The position numbers were made by a program, and so were the translations under genes. Positions 20,203 through 29,777 of a DNA stretch of 64,000 bases are shown piece by piece (position 1 is the stretch's first letter; each line of letters starts with the position of its first letter). This DNA comes from Phreatobacter stygius (GTDB lineage: Bacteria > Pseudomonadota > Alphaproteobacteria > Rhizobiales > Phreatobacteraceae). The notes under the pieces are model-generated. The model was given only the letters and a program-made list of their open reading frames with translations, did not search any database and had not been told where the DNA came from. The DNA is taken from the NCBI RefSeq assembly GCF_005144885.1, contig NZ_CP039690.1, positions 4,725,001 to 4,789,000 on the forward strand, given 5' to 3'.

Positions 20203-20673
20203 TCAGGCCGCCTGCTCGCCCGGAATGCCCGAGGCAATCAGCGCCGAGTTGCGGTAGCGGCGATCGTGGGTCACTTCCTGGCCAAGCCAGGAGGGGCGCT
20301 CGAAGACTTCGTCGGCATGGTCGAGCTCGATTTCCGCGATGACCAGCCCGGCATGCCGGCCGGTGAATTCGTCGACCTCCCACAGCTTGCCGGCATAGAC
20401 CACCTCATGGCGCAGCTTGACGATCGGCGGATGTTGGCTGAGCCGCATCAGGTCCCTGGCGTCGGCGATCGGGATGGCATATTCGAACTCGTCGCGCGCC
20501 AGGCCGGCACGCTCGCCCTTGAGGGTCAGCGTCGCGGTGCCGTCGACCAGGCGAATGCGGGCCGAGACCATGGGCGAGGAAAACAGATAACCCTGTTCGA
20601 TCGGCTTGACCGTCGCGCCGCGCCGCCAGGCCTCGCCGACAACCAGAAATTTGCGCTCGATTTCGATCGCCAT
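20203..20673 (-). CDS. CYTH domain protein (inorganic triphosphatase / thiamine-triphosphatase-like)
   Basis: 156 residues, a single CYTH tunnel domain. The family signature EIERKFL is at residues 3-9. Alternating charged strands follow (SARIRLVDGTATLTLKG, FEYAIP), and then KLRHEVVYAGKLWEVDEF and AEIELDHADE carry the acidic metal ligands. Bacterial single-domain members hydrolyse tripolyphosphate or other triphosphates with Mg or Mn; cyclase activity is rarer. It is divergent from the LysE-type gene across 170 bp. Confidence 0.88.
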   Translation of the reverse strand: MAIEIERKFLVVGEAWRRGATVKPIEQGYLFSSPMVSARIRLVDGTATLTLKGERAGLARDEFEYAIPIADARDLMRLSQHPPIVKLRHEVVYAGKLWEVDEFTGRHAGLVIAEIELDHADEVFERPSWLGQEVTHDRRYRNSALIASGIPGEQAA

Positions 20674-20842
20674 GAAGGACGGTCCTCGATCGCCCGAAAA
20701 TACAAGGGGCGGGACAATGTGCCCGCCGATGCCGGGATGGGCAAGCCACCTCAGGTGGCGGATCTGCCTCCCGACGCAGAAGGATTGCGCTCAGGTGCCC
20801 GGCAATGGTCAGATGCAAACCTCACCTCCTGCGGGCTCCCCC

Positions 20843-21475
20843 ATGACCCTTGGTCTGTTCTTTGCCACCATTGCCGCTGCGATGATCTATGTCCTGACGC
20901 CCGGGCCGGCCTTCCTCGCCCTGTTCGCGCTCTCGGCCAAGGACGGGCGCGGCGCCGGTGCCTGGTTCGTCACCGGTCACCTGGTCGGTGACGTGCTCTG
21001 GGGCACCCTGGCGCTGGCGGCGATCGTCGGCGTCAACCAGTTGGGGCCCATGCTGTTCGAGGCGCTCGGCCTGTTCTGCGGGCTCTATCTGATCTTCCTT
21101 GGCACCAAGGCAATCATGGCCAAGGAAGCCTCGGGCACGACGGTCATCGGCTTCAGGCATCCGCTCGCCGCAGGTCTCTTGTTCGGCGTCACCAATCCCA
21201 AGGCCTATCCGGTCTCGGTCGCCATGTTCACCGTGCTGGTCGGTCACTATTCCGGCCTGCTCACCTGGGACATGGCCCCTTCCGTCATGGCGGTGGCCTT
21301 CTTCGGCTTCATCATGGCCGATATGATCCTGGTGTCGGTCGCGGGCCTCGCGCCGGTCCGCCGTTTCTTCCTCGGCCACGGCCTGATCATCACGCGCGTC
21401 GTCGGCGTCACCTTCGTGCTGTTCGGCGCCAAATCGATCTCGGACGCGATCTCGAGCTATCGCGCCCGGGCGTGA
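20843..21475 (+). CDS. LysE/RhtB-family amino-acid exporter
   Basis: 210 residues with five or six helices. The start MTLGLFFATIAAAMIYVLTPGPAF contains the TPGP motif that defines LysE-family translocators, followed by the charged loop and GHLVGD, and later LLFGVTNPKAYP. It exports an amino acid or derivative; the substrate is not predictable. ATG 20843 is the first Met giving the family N-terminus; the frame is open upstream but that sequence is not hydrophobic. A 51-bp gap to the next gene suggests a small operon. Confidence 0.87.
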   Translation: MTLGLFFATIAAAMIYVLTPGPAFLALFALSAKDGRGAGAWFVTGHLVGDVLWGTLALAAIVGVNQLGPMLFEALGLFCGLYLIFLGTKAIMAKEASGTTVIGFRHPLAAGLLFGVTNPKAYPVSVAMFTVLVGHYSGLLTWDMAPSVMAVAFFGFIMADMILVSVAGLAPVRRFFLGHGLIITRVVGVTFVLFGAKSISDAISSYRARA

Positions 21476-21526
21476 GCGGCGTGGTTTTGCTTCCCTGAAG
21501 CCGCAAAGCGCTTTAATCGGCGCGGC

Positions 21527-23044
21527 ATGAAACCCTTCGATCGCCTCTCGACCGATCCCGCCCGCGCCGCGCTGATCGTCATCCTGGCCTTCACGGCCCT
21601 GCGTGTGGTGTTCGCGAGCCTGCTCGGCTTCGGCGTCGACGAGAGCTATACGCTCGGCCAGGCGCGTTTCCTGGCCCTGTCCTATTTCGACCATCCGCCG
21701 CTGCACATCTGGCTCGCCCATGGGGCGATGAAGCTGTTCGGCACGAGCTGGGCGGTCCGGCTGCCCTTCGTGCTGCTGTTTGCCCTGACATCCTGGTTGA
21801 TGTTCCGCCTGACCGAGCGGCTGTTCGGCGGCTGGGCTGCCGCCTGGGCCGTCTTCGCCTTGAATGTCTCGGTCTTTTTCCTGGCATCTCCCGGCACCTG
21901 GGTTGTGCCGGACGGGCCGCTGCTGTTCTGCCTCTCGGCCGGCATGCTGGCGCTGGCCCGCCTGTTCTTCCCGAAAGATGGCGAGGCGCCGTCGGCCTGG
22001 GGCGCCTGGGTGGTCGCCGGCCTCTGCTTCGGGCTTGCGGGTCTTTCCAAATATTCCGCGGTCTTCGTCATTTTCGGGCTCGCCATCTTCATGCTGGCGA
22101 CGCCGCACCGGCGCCACCTGCTGCATCCGGCACCCTGGCTCGGCGCGCTGATCGCAGCCGTGCTGGTCAGCCCGGTCATCGTCTGGAACATGAGCCATGA
22201 CTGGGCCTCGCTGAAGTTCCAGGCGGGCAGGGGCGGCGGCAACGGCCTGACCTTTCCGGCCTTCGCGCAAATGGTGGTCGGTCAGTTCGTCTGGCTGGCG
22301 CCCTGGGTTGCCGTGCCGCTGGCTTATGCCGGGGTCGCGGCCTTCGGCCAGATCAAGGATCCACGCCGGCTGTTCCTGATCGCGCTGGCGCTGCCGAGCA
22401 TCGGCTATTTCACGCTTCAGTCGCTCTGGTCGGGCTGGGCGCTGCCGCACTGGCCGATGCCGGGCTGGTTCTTCGTCTTCCCGTTGCTCGGTCTCTGGCT
22501 TGTCGAAAACCCCGACGCCAAGCCGTCGTCCGAGACCTGGGCCAAATGGTGCGCGGGGCTCGCTGTCGGCCTGTCGCTCGGCCTCGGCATCATCGGCGCG
22601 ACCGGTGCGCTGACCCGCTTCGGCGTGCCGGTCAGGGCCGACCCGACGCTCGACGCGCTGAACTGGACCGAGCTCCGGCCGCTGCTCATCGCCCGCGGCG
22701 CCGGCCAGCCGAGCGGTCCGGTGGTCGCCGGCCTCACCTGGAACGAGGGCGGCAAAGTCGACCTGGCCATTGGCGACATCGCGCCGGTGATCGTGCTCGG
22801 GCCCGACCCGCGGGGTTTCGGCTTCCGCCAGGACCAGCGCAGTTTCGCCGGCCGCCAGGTGATCATCGTGGCGCTTGCCGGCACCTATGCGCGGCAACAG
22901 GCGGCGCTGGCGAGCCAGTTCGACGTCCTCGGGGAGCCCGAAAAAGCAACGGTCGGCCGCCTGGGCCGACCGGAGCTCGATCTGGTCATTGTCCGGGCGG
23001 GCGGACTGAAGTCCGCCACGCCACGGGCCTTGGCGCTGCGCTGA
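21527..23044 (+). CDS. GT39-family (ArnT/PMT-like) membrane glycosyltransferase
   Basis: 505 residues with about 11 predicted helices. The first periplasmic loop carries the acidic DES motif (Asp38-Glu39) and YFDHPPL (53-59), which coordinates metal and the lipid-linked sugar donor in ArnT and protein O-mannosyltransferases. The HP-rich GWALPHWPMPGW segment is typical of the C-terminal half. It should transfer a sugar from a polyprenyl phosphate carrier to lipid A, protein or another envelope acceptor. No lipid-carrier or sugar-nucleotide gene lies next to it, so the acceptor cannot be inferred. Confidence 0.82.
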   Translation: MKPFDRLSTDPARAALIVILAFTALRVVFASLLGFGVDESYTLGQARFLALSYFDHPPLHIWLAHGAMKLFGTSWAVRLPFVLLFALTSWLMFRLTERLFGGWAAAWAVFALNVSVFFLASPGTWVVPDGPLLFCLSAGMLALARLFFPKDGEAPSAWGAWVVAGLCFGLAGLSKYSAVFVIFGLAIFMLATPHRRHLLHPAPWLGALIAAVLVSPVIVWNMSHDWASLKFQAGRGGGNGLTFPAFAQMVVGQFVWLAPWVAVPLAYAGVAAFGQIKDPRRLFLIALALPSIGYFTLQSLWSGWALPHWPMPGWFFVFPLLGLWLVENPDAKPSSETWAKWCAGLAVGLSLGLGIIGATGALTRFGVPVRADPTLDALNWTELRPLLIARGAGQPSGPVVAGLTWNEGGKVDLAIGDIAPVIVLGPDPRGFGFRQDQRSFAGRQVIIVALAGTYARQQAALASQFDVLGEPEKATVGRLGRPELDLVIVRAGGLKSATPRALALR

Positions 23045-23071
23045 CGCGCGGCGCCGGTCGGCTCGCCCGGC

Positions 23072-24547
23072 TCACTTATCCAGGCCGGCCAGCAGCATAT
23101 ATTTGATCTCGAGGAATTCCTCGGTGCCGTGATGTGAACCCTCGCGGCCGAGACCGGATTCCTTGACGCCGCCGAACGGCGCCACGTCGACGCCGATCAG
23201 GCCGGTATTGATGCCGACCATGCCATATTCCAGCGCCTCCGCGACGCGGAAGATGCGGCCGATGTCACGGCCGTAGAAATAGCTCGCCAAGCCGTACTGG
23301 CTGGCATTGGCGAGGTCGATCGCCTCCTGCTCGGTCTTGAACCTGTAGACCGGGGCGAGCGGCCCGAAGGTCTCCTCGCGGGTGACGATCATGTCCGAGG
23401 TCATGCCCGACAGCACGGTCGGCTCGAAGAAGGTGTGGCCAAGCGCATGGCGATGGCCGCCGGTTTCCAGCTTGGCGCCCTTGGCCAGCGCGTCCTGGAC
23501 GTGGCTCTCGACCTTGTCGACCGCCGCCGGCTTGATCAGCGGCCCCTGGGTGACGCCGGCGTCGAGGCCGTTGCCGACCTTCAGCTCGCGGACCTTGGCG
23601 GTGAACTTGGCGACGAACTCGTCATGCACCTCGTCCTGGACGAAGATGCGGTTGGCGCAGACGCAGGTCTGACCCATGTTGCGGTATTTCGACAGCATGG
23701 CGCCCTCGACGGCGGCGTCGATATCGGCATCGTCGAAGACGATGAAGGGTGCATTGCCGCCAAGCTCCAGGCCGACCCGCTTCACGGTGGAAGCAGCCTG
23801 CTGCATCAACAGCTTGCCGACCGGGGTCGAGCCGGTGAAGCCGATGAAGCGCACCGTCGGATGCTCGCACCAGACCTTGCCGATCGGTGCGGCGTCGCCG
23901 GTGATGACGTTGAACACGCCGGCCGGAATGCCGGCGCGGTGGGCGAGTTCGGCGAGCGCCAGCGCGGTCAGCGGCGTCTCCGGGGCGGGCTTGATCACGG
24001 TGGCGCAGCCGACCGCGATCGCCGGGGCGCATTTGCGGGTGATCATGGCGGCCGGGAAATTCCACGGCGTGATGGCGGCGCAGACGCCGATCGGCTGCTT
24101 GTGCACCAGGATGCGCGCGTCGTTGCGATGGGTCGGGATCATCTCGCCATAGATGCGGCGGGCTTCCTCGGCATAGAACTCGACGAAGGAGGCGGCATAA
24201 CCGACCTCGCCCTTGGATTCGAACAGCGGCTTGCCCTGCTCGGCGGTCATGATCAGGCCGAGGTCGTCGGTATTGGCGATGATCAGGTCGAACCACCTGC
24301 GCAAGATGTTCGAGCGTTCCTTGGCGGTCGTCTTCGACCAGAGCTTGAACGCCTTGTCGGCATGTTCGACCGCCTCGGCCGCTTCCCTTGCGCCGAAGCG
24401 CGGCACGTGGCCGATGGTCTGGCCGGTCGCCGGATTGATCACCGGATCGGTGCCGGAGCCGATCCATTCGCCGTTGACATAACATTGCGACTTGAGGAGC
24501 GAGGGATCCTTCAGCGGCAGCGGCGAGGATTTGAGCGGCGCGTTCAT
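23072..24547 (-). CDS. gabD: NADP-dependent succinate-semialdehyde dehydrogenase
   Basis: 491 residues from ATG 24547, close to E. coli GabD in length. ALDH motifs in order: PWNFPAAMITRKCAPAIAVGC (161-181), KPAPETPLTALAL, GFTGSTPVGK (236-245), the general-base Glu261 in LELGG, and GQTCVCANR with nucleophile Cys295 and the redox partner Cys297 seen in GabD. It oxidises succinate semialdehyde (or glutarate semialdehyde) to the acid with NADP. No gabT or gabP is adjacent. It converges on the GT39 gene and is divergent from gph. Confidence 0.92.
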   Translation of the reverse strand: MNAPLKSSPLPLKDPSLLKSQCYVNGEWIGSGTDPVINPATGQTIGHVPRFGAREAAEAVEHADKAFKLWSKTTAKERSNILRRWFDLIIANTDDLGLIMTAEQGKPLFESKGEVGYAASFVEFYAEEARRIYGEMIPTHRNDARILVHKQPIGVCAAITPWNFPAAMITRKCAPAIAVGCATVIKPAPETPLTALALAELAHRAGIPAGVFNVITGDAAPIGKVWCEHPTVRFIGFTGSTPVGKLLMQQAASTVKRVGLELGGNAPFIVFDDADIDAAVEGAMLSKYRNMGQTCVCANRIFVQDEVHDEFVAKFTAKVRELKVGNGLDAGVTQGPLIKPAAVDKVESHVQDALAKGAKLETGGHRHALGHTFFEPTVLSGMTSDMIVTREETFGPLAPVYRFKTEQEAIDLANASQYGLASYFYGRDIGRIFRVAEALEYGMVGINTGLIGVDVAPFGGVKESGLGREGSHHGTEEFLEIKYMLLAGLDK

Positions 24548-24717
24548 GGGGGGCTCCAGCCAGTTCGGGCCATGTGGAATGGGGCGGACGCTCTCTAGCA
24601 TCGGCATCTGGCGCATGCATCCCGTCCAGCGCAGGGCAGGCGCGATGAGCGTGACAGTCATGGCCTGATCCGGCATGAGGGGCCTGCTCTCTCGAAACCA
24701 CGCCAGCCCGAGTCCCC

Positions 24718-25401
24718 ATGACCGCCCCCACCATCGTCTTCGACCTCGACGGCACGCTCGTCGATACCCATCCCGATCTGATCGGCACGCTGTCCTGGCT
24801 CCTGGAGGCCGAAGGCCTCGATCCCGTCGATCTCGTCCAGGCCAAGAACCTGATCGGCCACGGCATGAAACCGATGATCGAGAAGGCGCTGAAGCTGCAG
24901 GGCAGGGGCAGCACCCAGGACGAGATCGACGAGGTCTTTGGCCGCTATGTCGTGGCCTACGAAAAGCGCATCGCCGCGGCCAGCCGGCCTTATCCGGGCA
25001 TTGTCGCGGCACTCGACCACTTCGCGGCCGAAGGCATGCTGCTCGCGGTGTGCACCAACAAGCTGCATCGCCTGGCGGTGAAGCTGCTCGACGAGTTGGA
25101 TCTGACCCGCCACTTCCAGGTCATCACCGGCTTCGACACCTATCCGGTGCGCAAACCCCATCCCGACCACCTCATCTTCACCATCCGGGATGCCGGCGGC
25201 GATCCGGCCAAGGCGGTGATGATCGGCGATTCCGAGACCGATATCCGCACCGCCCAGGCGGCCCGGGTGCCGCTGGTCGCCTATTCCGGCGGCTATACCG
25301 CCATCCCGCTGCCCGAACTCAATCCGGATGTCATCCTCGACGACTACCACGACCTGCCGGCAACAGTTGCCCGGCTGCTGGCGCAGGCCGCTGTCCGCTA
25401 G
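24718..25401 (+). CDS. gph: HAD-family phosphoglycolate phosphatase
   Basis: 227 residues. HAD motif I is FDLDGTLVD with nucleophile Asp9 and Asp11, motif II is the Thr of CTNKLH, motif III is the Lys of RKPHPDHL, and motif IV is MIGDSETD. The cap (about 18-85) is the helical C1 type of Gph. It most likely dephosphorylates 2-phosphoglycolate, but related enzymes act on pyrophosphate or sugar phosphates, so the name is by family. It is transcribed alone, divergent from gabD. Confidence 0.85.
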   Translation: MTAPTIVFDLDGTLVDTHPDLIGTLSWLLEAEGLDPVDLVQAKNLIGHGMKPMIEKALKLQGRGSTQDEIDEVFGRYVVAYEKRIAAASRPYPGIVAALDHFAAEGMLLAVCTNKLHRLAVKLLDELDLTRHFQVITGFDTYPVRKPHPDHLIFTIRDAGGDPAKAVMIGDSETDIRTAQAARVPLVAYSGGYTAIPLPELNPDVILDDYHDLPATVARLLAQAAVR

Positions 25402-25521
25402 GTGATTTTTGAACAAATTCCCTTGGGTAAGGTGAAATATTAAGATCCCATTTACCTCAATTTCTTAGGGTCGGCGGTCAAATGGCCCGGCATCGCGATG
25501 CCGGGCCTCGAGGAGACCGCC

Positions 25522-27300
25522 ATGGGCTTCGGCCATCTGCTCAAAGGGCGCCGCAAGAGCGACGCCGTGCATGCGCATGAGGCTGGACCTCCTCCCGCCG
25601 CCGGGCCGAGCGCGGCCGAGGTTGAAATCATCAGGCTGAAAGCCGAGATCGCCCAGGTGCGCGACACCATCGATCTCGTCGAATCCGATCTGATGGCCGT
25701 CATCCGCGACGTCTCGTCTTCGGCTGACAAGGTCCATGACGGCACGGCTGCGGCCGCGCGTGCGCTCGCCGCCATCCGTGAGCGCTCGGGCGCCCTGAAC
25801 GGGCTTGCCGCCGGCGCCTCGGAGAATTCGCGCGAACTGGCCTCGGCGACCGAGAAGTTCACCCAGAGCGCCACCGAGATCGGCGGCCAGGTGCGACAGG
25901 CCACCCAACTGACCGATCAGGCGATCGAGGCGGCCGGCAGCGCGTCCCAGAGCGTCGACAGCCTGCGCGCCTCCTCGGCCGAGATCGACCAGGTGGTGGG
26001 CCTGATCGCCAAGATCGCCCGCCAGACCAATCTCCTGGCGCTCAATGCGACGATCGAAGCGGCGCGCGCCGGCGAGCTCGGCAAGGGTTTCGCCGTGGTC
26101 GCGACCGAAGTGAAGATGCTGTCGCAGGAGACCCAGAAAGCGACCGACGAGATCGCCCGGCGTATCGCCCAGTTGCAGGCCGACAGCCAGTCTTCGATAT
26201 CAGCCGTGCAGCGGATCGCCGGCGCGGTCGAGGCGATCCGCCCGGTCTTCGCTTCCGTTGCCGATGCAGTGGAAGAACAGGTCGCAAGCATTGGTGCATT
26301 GTCGCGTTCGGCCGGCGAGACCGCCCGCTTCGTCGAGACCGTTGCGTCCGGCGCCGGCGCCATTGACGAGGCTGCCCGCGAGGCCGAGGACACATCACTG
26401 GCGGCGGACACGGCCGGCAAGCGTGCCCAGGCGCTGACCGAGAAGCTGCGCTCGCGCTTCACCATTTTCCTGCGCCAGTCGGAGATTGGCGACCGCCGCC
26501 GCTTCGATCGGCTGCCCGCCGATATTGGCGTCAAAGTCTCCGGCCAGGGTATCTCGATCGAGGCCAAGACGATCGATCTTTCGGAAGACGGCATGCTGCT
26601 CGCGGTGCCCGACCTCTCCCGGATCAAGGACAGCGGGCACTATGATTGCGCCATGGCGGGCATCGGCAAGGTGCAACTGCGCGTCGTCGCCAAGTCGTCG
26701 CTCGGTCTGCACGGCCAGTTCGTCAAAATCGACGAACGGACCAGGGCGGCACTCGACGGCAAGCTGATCGAATTGCGCGCCGCCGATGCCGAACGGGTCG
26801 AACGCGCCGTCCAGGCGGCCGCCGAAATCGGCAGCGCCATCGAGGCTGCGATCGAGGCGGGCAAACTCACCCGCGAGGATGCTTTCGACAATGCCTATGT
26901 CGAAATCGCCGGTTCAAATCCGCTGCAGCACAGCACGCGTTATCTCAGGGCTTTCGAGGCGATCCTGCCGGCGATCCAGGAACGCTGGCTCGGCCTCGAC
27001 AAGCGCATGACCTTTTGCGCCGCGGTCGACCGCAACGCCTATCTGCCGGTGCACAACAAGGTCTGCTCACAGCCGCAGAGGCCTGACGATCCCGCCTGGA
27101 ACGCGGTCAATGCCCGCAACAAACGCATCTTCGACGACCGCGCCGGCCTCAGCGCGGCGCGCAACGTCAGGCCCTTCCTGATCCAGTCCTATGCCCGCGA
27201 CATGGGCAACGGCACCATCGTGATGATGAAGGAGATCGACGCGCCGATCCGCATTTTCGGCAAGCATTGGGGTGGCCTGCGCATGGCCTACAAGCTCTGA
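25522..27300 (+). CDS. soluble methyl-accepting chemotaxis protein with PilZ domain and C-terminal sensor domain
   Basis: 592 residues. ATG 25522 was chosen because GAGGAG lies 7 bases upstream; an ATG at 25498 lacks a ribosome site. There is no signal or membrane helix, so it is cytoplasmic. Residues 30-300 are a helical chemoreceptor signalling hairpin whose tip contains [21 protein letters not shown], the CheA/CheW contact. Residues about 325-410 form a PilZ domain ([15 protein letters not shown], then [13 protein letters not shown]), a potential cyclic-di-GMP site. The C-terminal 150 residues ([46 protein letters not shown]) match a domain recurrent at the end of soluble chemoreceptors. 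No che genes are near. Confidence 0.88.
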   Translation: MGFGHLLKGRRKSDAVHAHEAGPPPAAGPSAAEVEIIRLKAEIAQVRDTIDLVESDLMAVIRDVSSSADKVHDGTAAAARALAAIRERSGALNGLAAGASENSRELASATEKFTQSATEIGGQVRQATQLTDQAIEAAGSASQSVDSLRASSAEIDQVVGLIAKIARQTNLLALNATIEAARAGELGKGFAVVATEVKMLSQETQKATDEIARRIAQLQADSQSSISAVQRIAGAVEAIRPVFASVADAVEEQVASIGALSRSAGETARFVETVASGAGAIDEAAREAEDTSLAADTAGKRAQALTEKLRSRFTIFLRQSEIGDRRRFDRLPADIGVKVSGQGISIEAKTIDLSEDGMLLAVPDLSRIKDSGHYDCAMAGIGKVQLRVVAKSSLGLHGQFVKIDERTRAALDGKLIELRAADAERVERAVQAAAEIGSAIEAAIEAGKLTREDAFDNAYVEIAGSNPLQHSTRYLRAFEAILPAIQERWLGLDKRMTFCAAVDRNAYLPVHNKVCSQPQRPDDPAWNAVNARNKRIFDDRAGLSAARNVRPFLIQSYARDMGNGTIVMMKEIDAPIRIFGKHWGGLRMAYKL

Positions 27301-28133
27301 AGCGCGGAGCGCGCAACCGCCGCCTCGAGCGCCGCGGCGACCGTGCGGAGCCGGTCGAGTGCGGTCGCGAAATCCCGCGCGCCGATGGCTGACCAGATCG
27401 CCGATGCGTCTTCGACCACGCCATGGATGCGGACCGGCAAGGTCTCCGTCTCGGCAAGCGCGCCCTTTTCGTTGATCAGGTAGCGCCGGTTGGCGGCGAA
27501 CAGGACCTGCGCCACGCAGGCGAGCGCCCGATACGCGGAGCCTGCGATATGTGTCTGGTCACCGCGTGCGATCGCGGTCGCGGCGATCTCGATGGCGAAA
27601 CGCACCTCCCAACGGAACCGCGCGATCAGCGCCTGGCGCAGCGCTTCGGGATAGGGCGTGGTCAATTGCTTGAGCGCGGCCACGGCCTCGCCGCGATCGA
27701 AGAGCGGCCGGCAAAGCGCGACCTCGCCCATCCAGATCGCCGAACAGAAGCCGTGCGGGTGGCCCGGCTGGTAGTCCATGGACACGCGTCCAGCCCGGCA
27801 ATCGGCGATCACGTCGCCGACCCGGCCAAGGTCGCGATAGAGCAGGTCGACCTTCCGTCCGCCGATCGACAGCCAGCCGCCGCCATTGATCCAGGGGCCC
27901 CATTCACCAAGGCGGGTTACCTGAGCTTCGCCTGCAATGTCGACCAGGGGTTCGAGGGCCGCCTGCAATGCCACGACATCAAGCGGCGCCTGCGGTGCGT
28001 AATAGAGGCCGAGATCATAGTCGGAGCCGGGCCCGGCTGTGCCGCGCGCCCGCGATCCGCCGAGCACCAGCGCCGTCAGGCCGGGAACGGATGTGAGGGC
28101 GCTTGTCACGGCGTCGATGGTCGGATCGGTCAT
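27288..28133 (-). CDS. nucleotidyltransferase domain protein
   Basis: 281 residues. The N-terminal domain has the polymerase-beta-type nucleotidyltransferase motif GGSRARG (25-31), then SDYDLGLY with the paired Asp38/Asp40 and a third acidic residue in KVDLLYRDL. The rest is a helical domain of about 170 residues. Such stand-alone proteins include antibiotic nucleotidyltransferases and MNT-type antitoxins, but no HEPN partner is adjacent. Substrate unknown. Its 3' end overlaps the chemoreceptor's 3' end by 13 bases (convergent). Confidence 0.8.
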   Translation of the reverse strand: MTDPTIDAVTSALTSVPGLTALVLGGSRARGTAGPGSDYDLGLYYAPQAPLDVVALQAALEPLVDIAGEAQVTRLGEWGPWINGGGWLSIGGRKVDLLYRDLGRVGDVIADCRAGRVSMDYQPGHPHGFCSAIWMGEVALCRPLFDRGEAVAALKQLTTPYPEALRQALIARFRWEVRFAIEIAATAIARGDQTHIAGSAYRALACVAQVLFAANRRYLINEKGALAETETLPVRIHGVVEDASAIWSAIGARDFATALDRLRTVAAALEAAVARSALQSL

Positions 28134-28183
28134 CCGCCGAGCCTAGCCGAGGACGCCGCGACGCGCAGCCCGGGCGGCCGGCG

Positions 28184-28591
28184 TCAGGCCGGCGGAGCGC
28201 CCAATACCGTGATCGCCATCTCGGTATCCATATATTCGGTCAGCTCGACCAGCTTGCCGCCGGCGAGCCGGAAGACGAAGCAATAGTGGTTCCGGTAGGG
28301 CCGGCCGTCCTTGGCCATGTTGGCGCCGCGCGCCTCGACCACGACAAGGTCGCCATCGGCGATGAAGCGCTGGGCGATGGTTCGGGTGCGGCCCTCGATC
28401 CGCGCGCGCAGCAGGGGAAACAGCTGATCCATGACAGCGGCCTTGCCGTCATAGGTCCTCGACCATTGGCTCTCGCCGGCCATGGTCCAGCGGAACTCCT
28501 CCGCCATGCTGTCGACGAAGGGCCTGGAATTGCCCTCGGCCAGGGCGTCGAAAACGGTCTTCAGGATCGCTTTGTTGTCGGATGGGTTCAT
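28184..28591 (-). CDS. SnoaL-like / NTF2-fold protein
   Basis: 135 residues, a single SnoaL-like alpha+beta cone domain: a helical N-terminus (MNPSDNKAILKTVFDALAEGN), FVDSMAEEFRWTM, and a strand-rich C-terminus DGDLVVVEARG and NHYCFVFRLAGGKLVELTEYMDT. Proteins of this fold are small hydrolases, isomerases or binding proteins, and function is not predictable. It is divergent from a lysR gene whose start is 100 bp away, the usual arrangement of a LysR regulator and its target. Confidence 0.8.
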   Translation of the reverse strand: MNPSDNKAILKTVFDALAEGNSRPFVDSMAEEFRWTMAGESQWSRTYDGKAAVMDQLFPLLRARIEGRTRTIAQRFIADGDLVVVEARGANMAKDGRPYRNHYCFVFRLAGGKLVELTEYMDTEMAITVLGAPPA

Positions 28592-28690
28592 GATGGCTCT
28601 CTCGCGTCGCGGGGTGATTGCTCGAGAGGGATCATCGCGCCGGGGTCGTCATTCTTCCAATCGATAGGTCGAATGATGTATCTTCACCGG

Positions 28691-29617
28691 ATGAATTTAG
28701 CTTCGCTCGATCTCAACCTGCTGGTCGCGCTCGACGCCTTGCTGAGCGAGGCGAGTGTCGGCCGCGCCGCCATGCGCATCGGCCTGTCGCAACCGGCGAC
28801 CAGCCATGCGCTCCGTCGCCTGCGCGATCTCATCGGTGATCCCTTGCTGGTGCGGGTCGGCGCGCGCATGGAACTGACGCCGCGCGCCGAAGCCCTGCGC
28901 CAGCCGCTCGCCGAGGCGCTCGACCAGGTGCGCGGCCTGTTCGTCACCGACAGTTTTGATGCCGCCACCAGCTCCCGCCGCTTTCTCCTGATGATGCCGG
29001 ATCATGTCGTCGATCTGGTCTTGCCGGCGCTGTCCGAACGGATCGCGCGGGAAGCCCCCGGCGTCCGGCTCGATATCGCGCCCTGGCGTGGCCCGGCCAC
29101 CATGACGGCGGAACTGGCGCGCGCCATCGACCTGGTCATCGGCTGCACGGGCGAGGCCTTTGCCGGTTTCCACCGGCAACGGCTGTTCGCCGATACCGAG
29201 GCCCTGGCGGTGCGCCGCGACCATCCGGTTGGCGCCGGCCTCACGCGTCTGGAGGCTTTTCTGGCGGCCCGCCACGTGGCGGTGGTCGGGCGCGGCCAGC
29301 GCGAGGACCCGATCGACGGCTGGCTCGGCCAGGAAGGCCTGGCGCGGCCGATCGCCATGGTCGTGCCGAGCTATCTGCAGGCGCTGCATCTGGCCGCCCG
29401 CACCGATCTCGTCAGTTTCGTGCCGCGCCGGCTGATCGAGGTGATGGCCGGTCCGCTTGGGCTCGCGATCGTGCCGCCGCCGGTCGATCCCGGGACCTAC
29501 GAGGAATTCCTGTTCCATCCGACCCGCGCCCAGGTCGATCAAGGATCGGTCTGGCTGCGCAAGCACGTGCTCGACATCGGCCGGGGGCTCGACCGGCCGC
29601 TCGTACGGGCAGCCTGA
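28691..29617 (+). CDS. LysR-family transcriptional regulator; 3' end forms one arm of a 63-bp direct repeat
   Basis: 308 residues. The N-terminal winged helix-turn-helix is complete (LDLNLLVALDALLSEASVGRAAMRIGLSQPATSHALRRLRDLIGDPLLVR), followed by the periplasmic-binding-like effector domain. It most likely controls the divergent SnoaL-like gene. ATG 28691 fits the usual LysR start; an in-frame ATG at 28673 would add six residues. The last 20 codons are repeated at 30911-30973, where the frame before the repeat reads DQERLS instead of the resident GSVWLR, as if a second allele of this C-terminus had been brought in. Confidence 0.9.
   Translation: MNLASLDLNLLVALDALLSEASVGRAAMRIGLSQPATSHALRRLRDLIGDPLLVRVGARMELTPRAEALRQPLAEALDQVRGLFVTDSFDAATSSRRFLLMMPDHVVDLVLPALSERIAREAPGVRLDIAPWRGPATMTAELARAIDLVIGCTGEAFAGFHRQRLFADTEALAVRRDHPVGAGLTRLEAFLAARHVAVVGRGQREDPIDGWLGQEGLARPIAMVVPSYLQALHLAARTDLVSFVPRRLIEVMAGPLGLAIVPPPVDPGTYEEFLFHPTRAQVDQGSVWLRKHVLDIGRGLDRPLVRAA
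29555..29617 (+). repeat. direct repeat, left copy (lysR 3' end)
   Basis: 63 bp matching 30911-30973 at 61 positions; mismatches are at 29558/30914 and 29569/30925. It covers the end of the lysR coding sequence through its TGA stop. The similarity stops exactly at the stop codon on the right side, as expected of an attachment-site core lying in the 3' end of a gene. Confidence 0.95.
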
Positions 29618-29777
29618 GGCGATGCTTTGGGCCATCGGCCTTCAATGCTCGCAGGCTTGATGACACAAGGGCTGACGAGGACTCTCGACAACCGATGGTT
29701 GAATGATAGGGTAGTGCCAAGAATTCATATGTGGCGTTCTTCGCCGTTTTCATCACGACTCGCGCCGAGACATACAA

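Noticed and set aside
20822-22897. 691-codon open frame on the minus strand
   Set aside because: Antisense shadow of the LysE and GT39 genes; low-complexity charged composition and no recognisable domain.
26905-26930. GGTTCAAATCC, resembling a tRNA T-arm
   Set aside because: It lies inside the chemoreceptor coding sequence and no acceptor, D or anticodon arms can be built around it.
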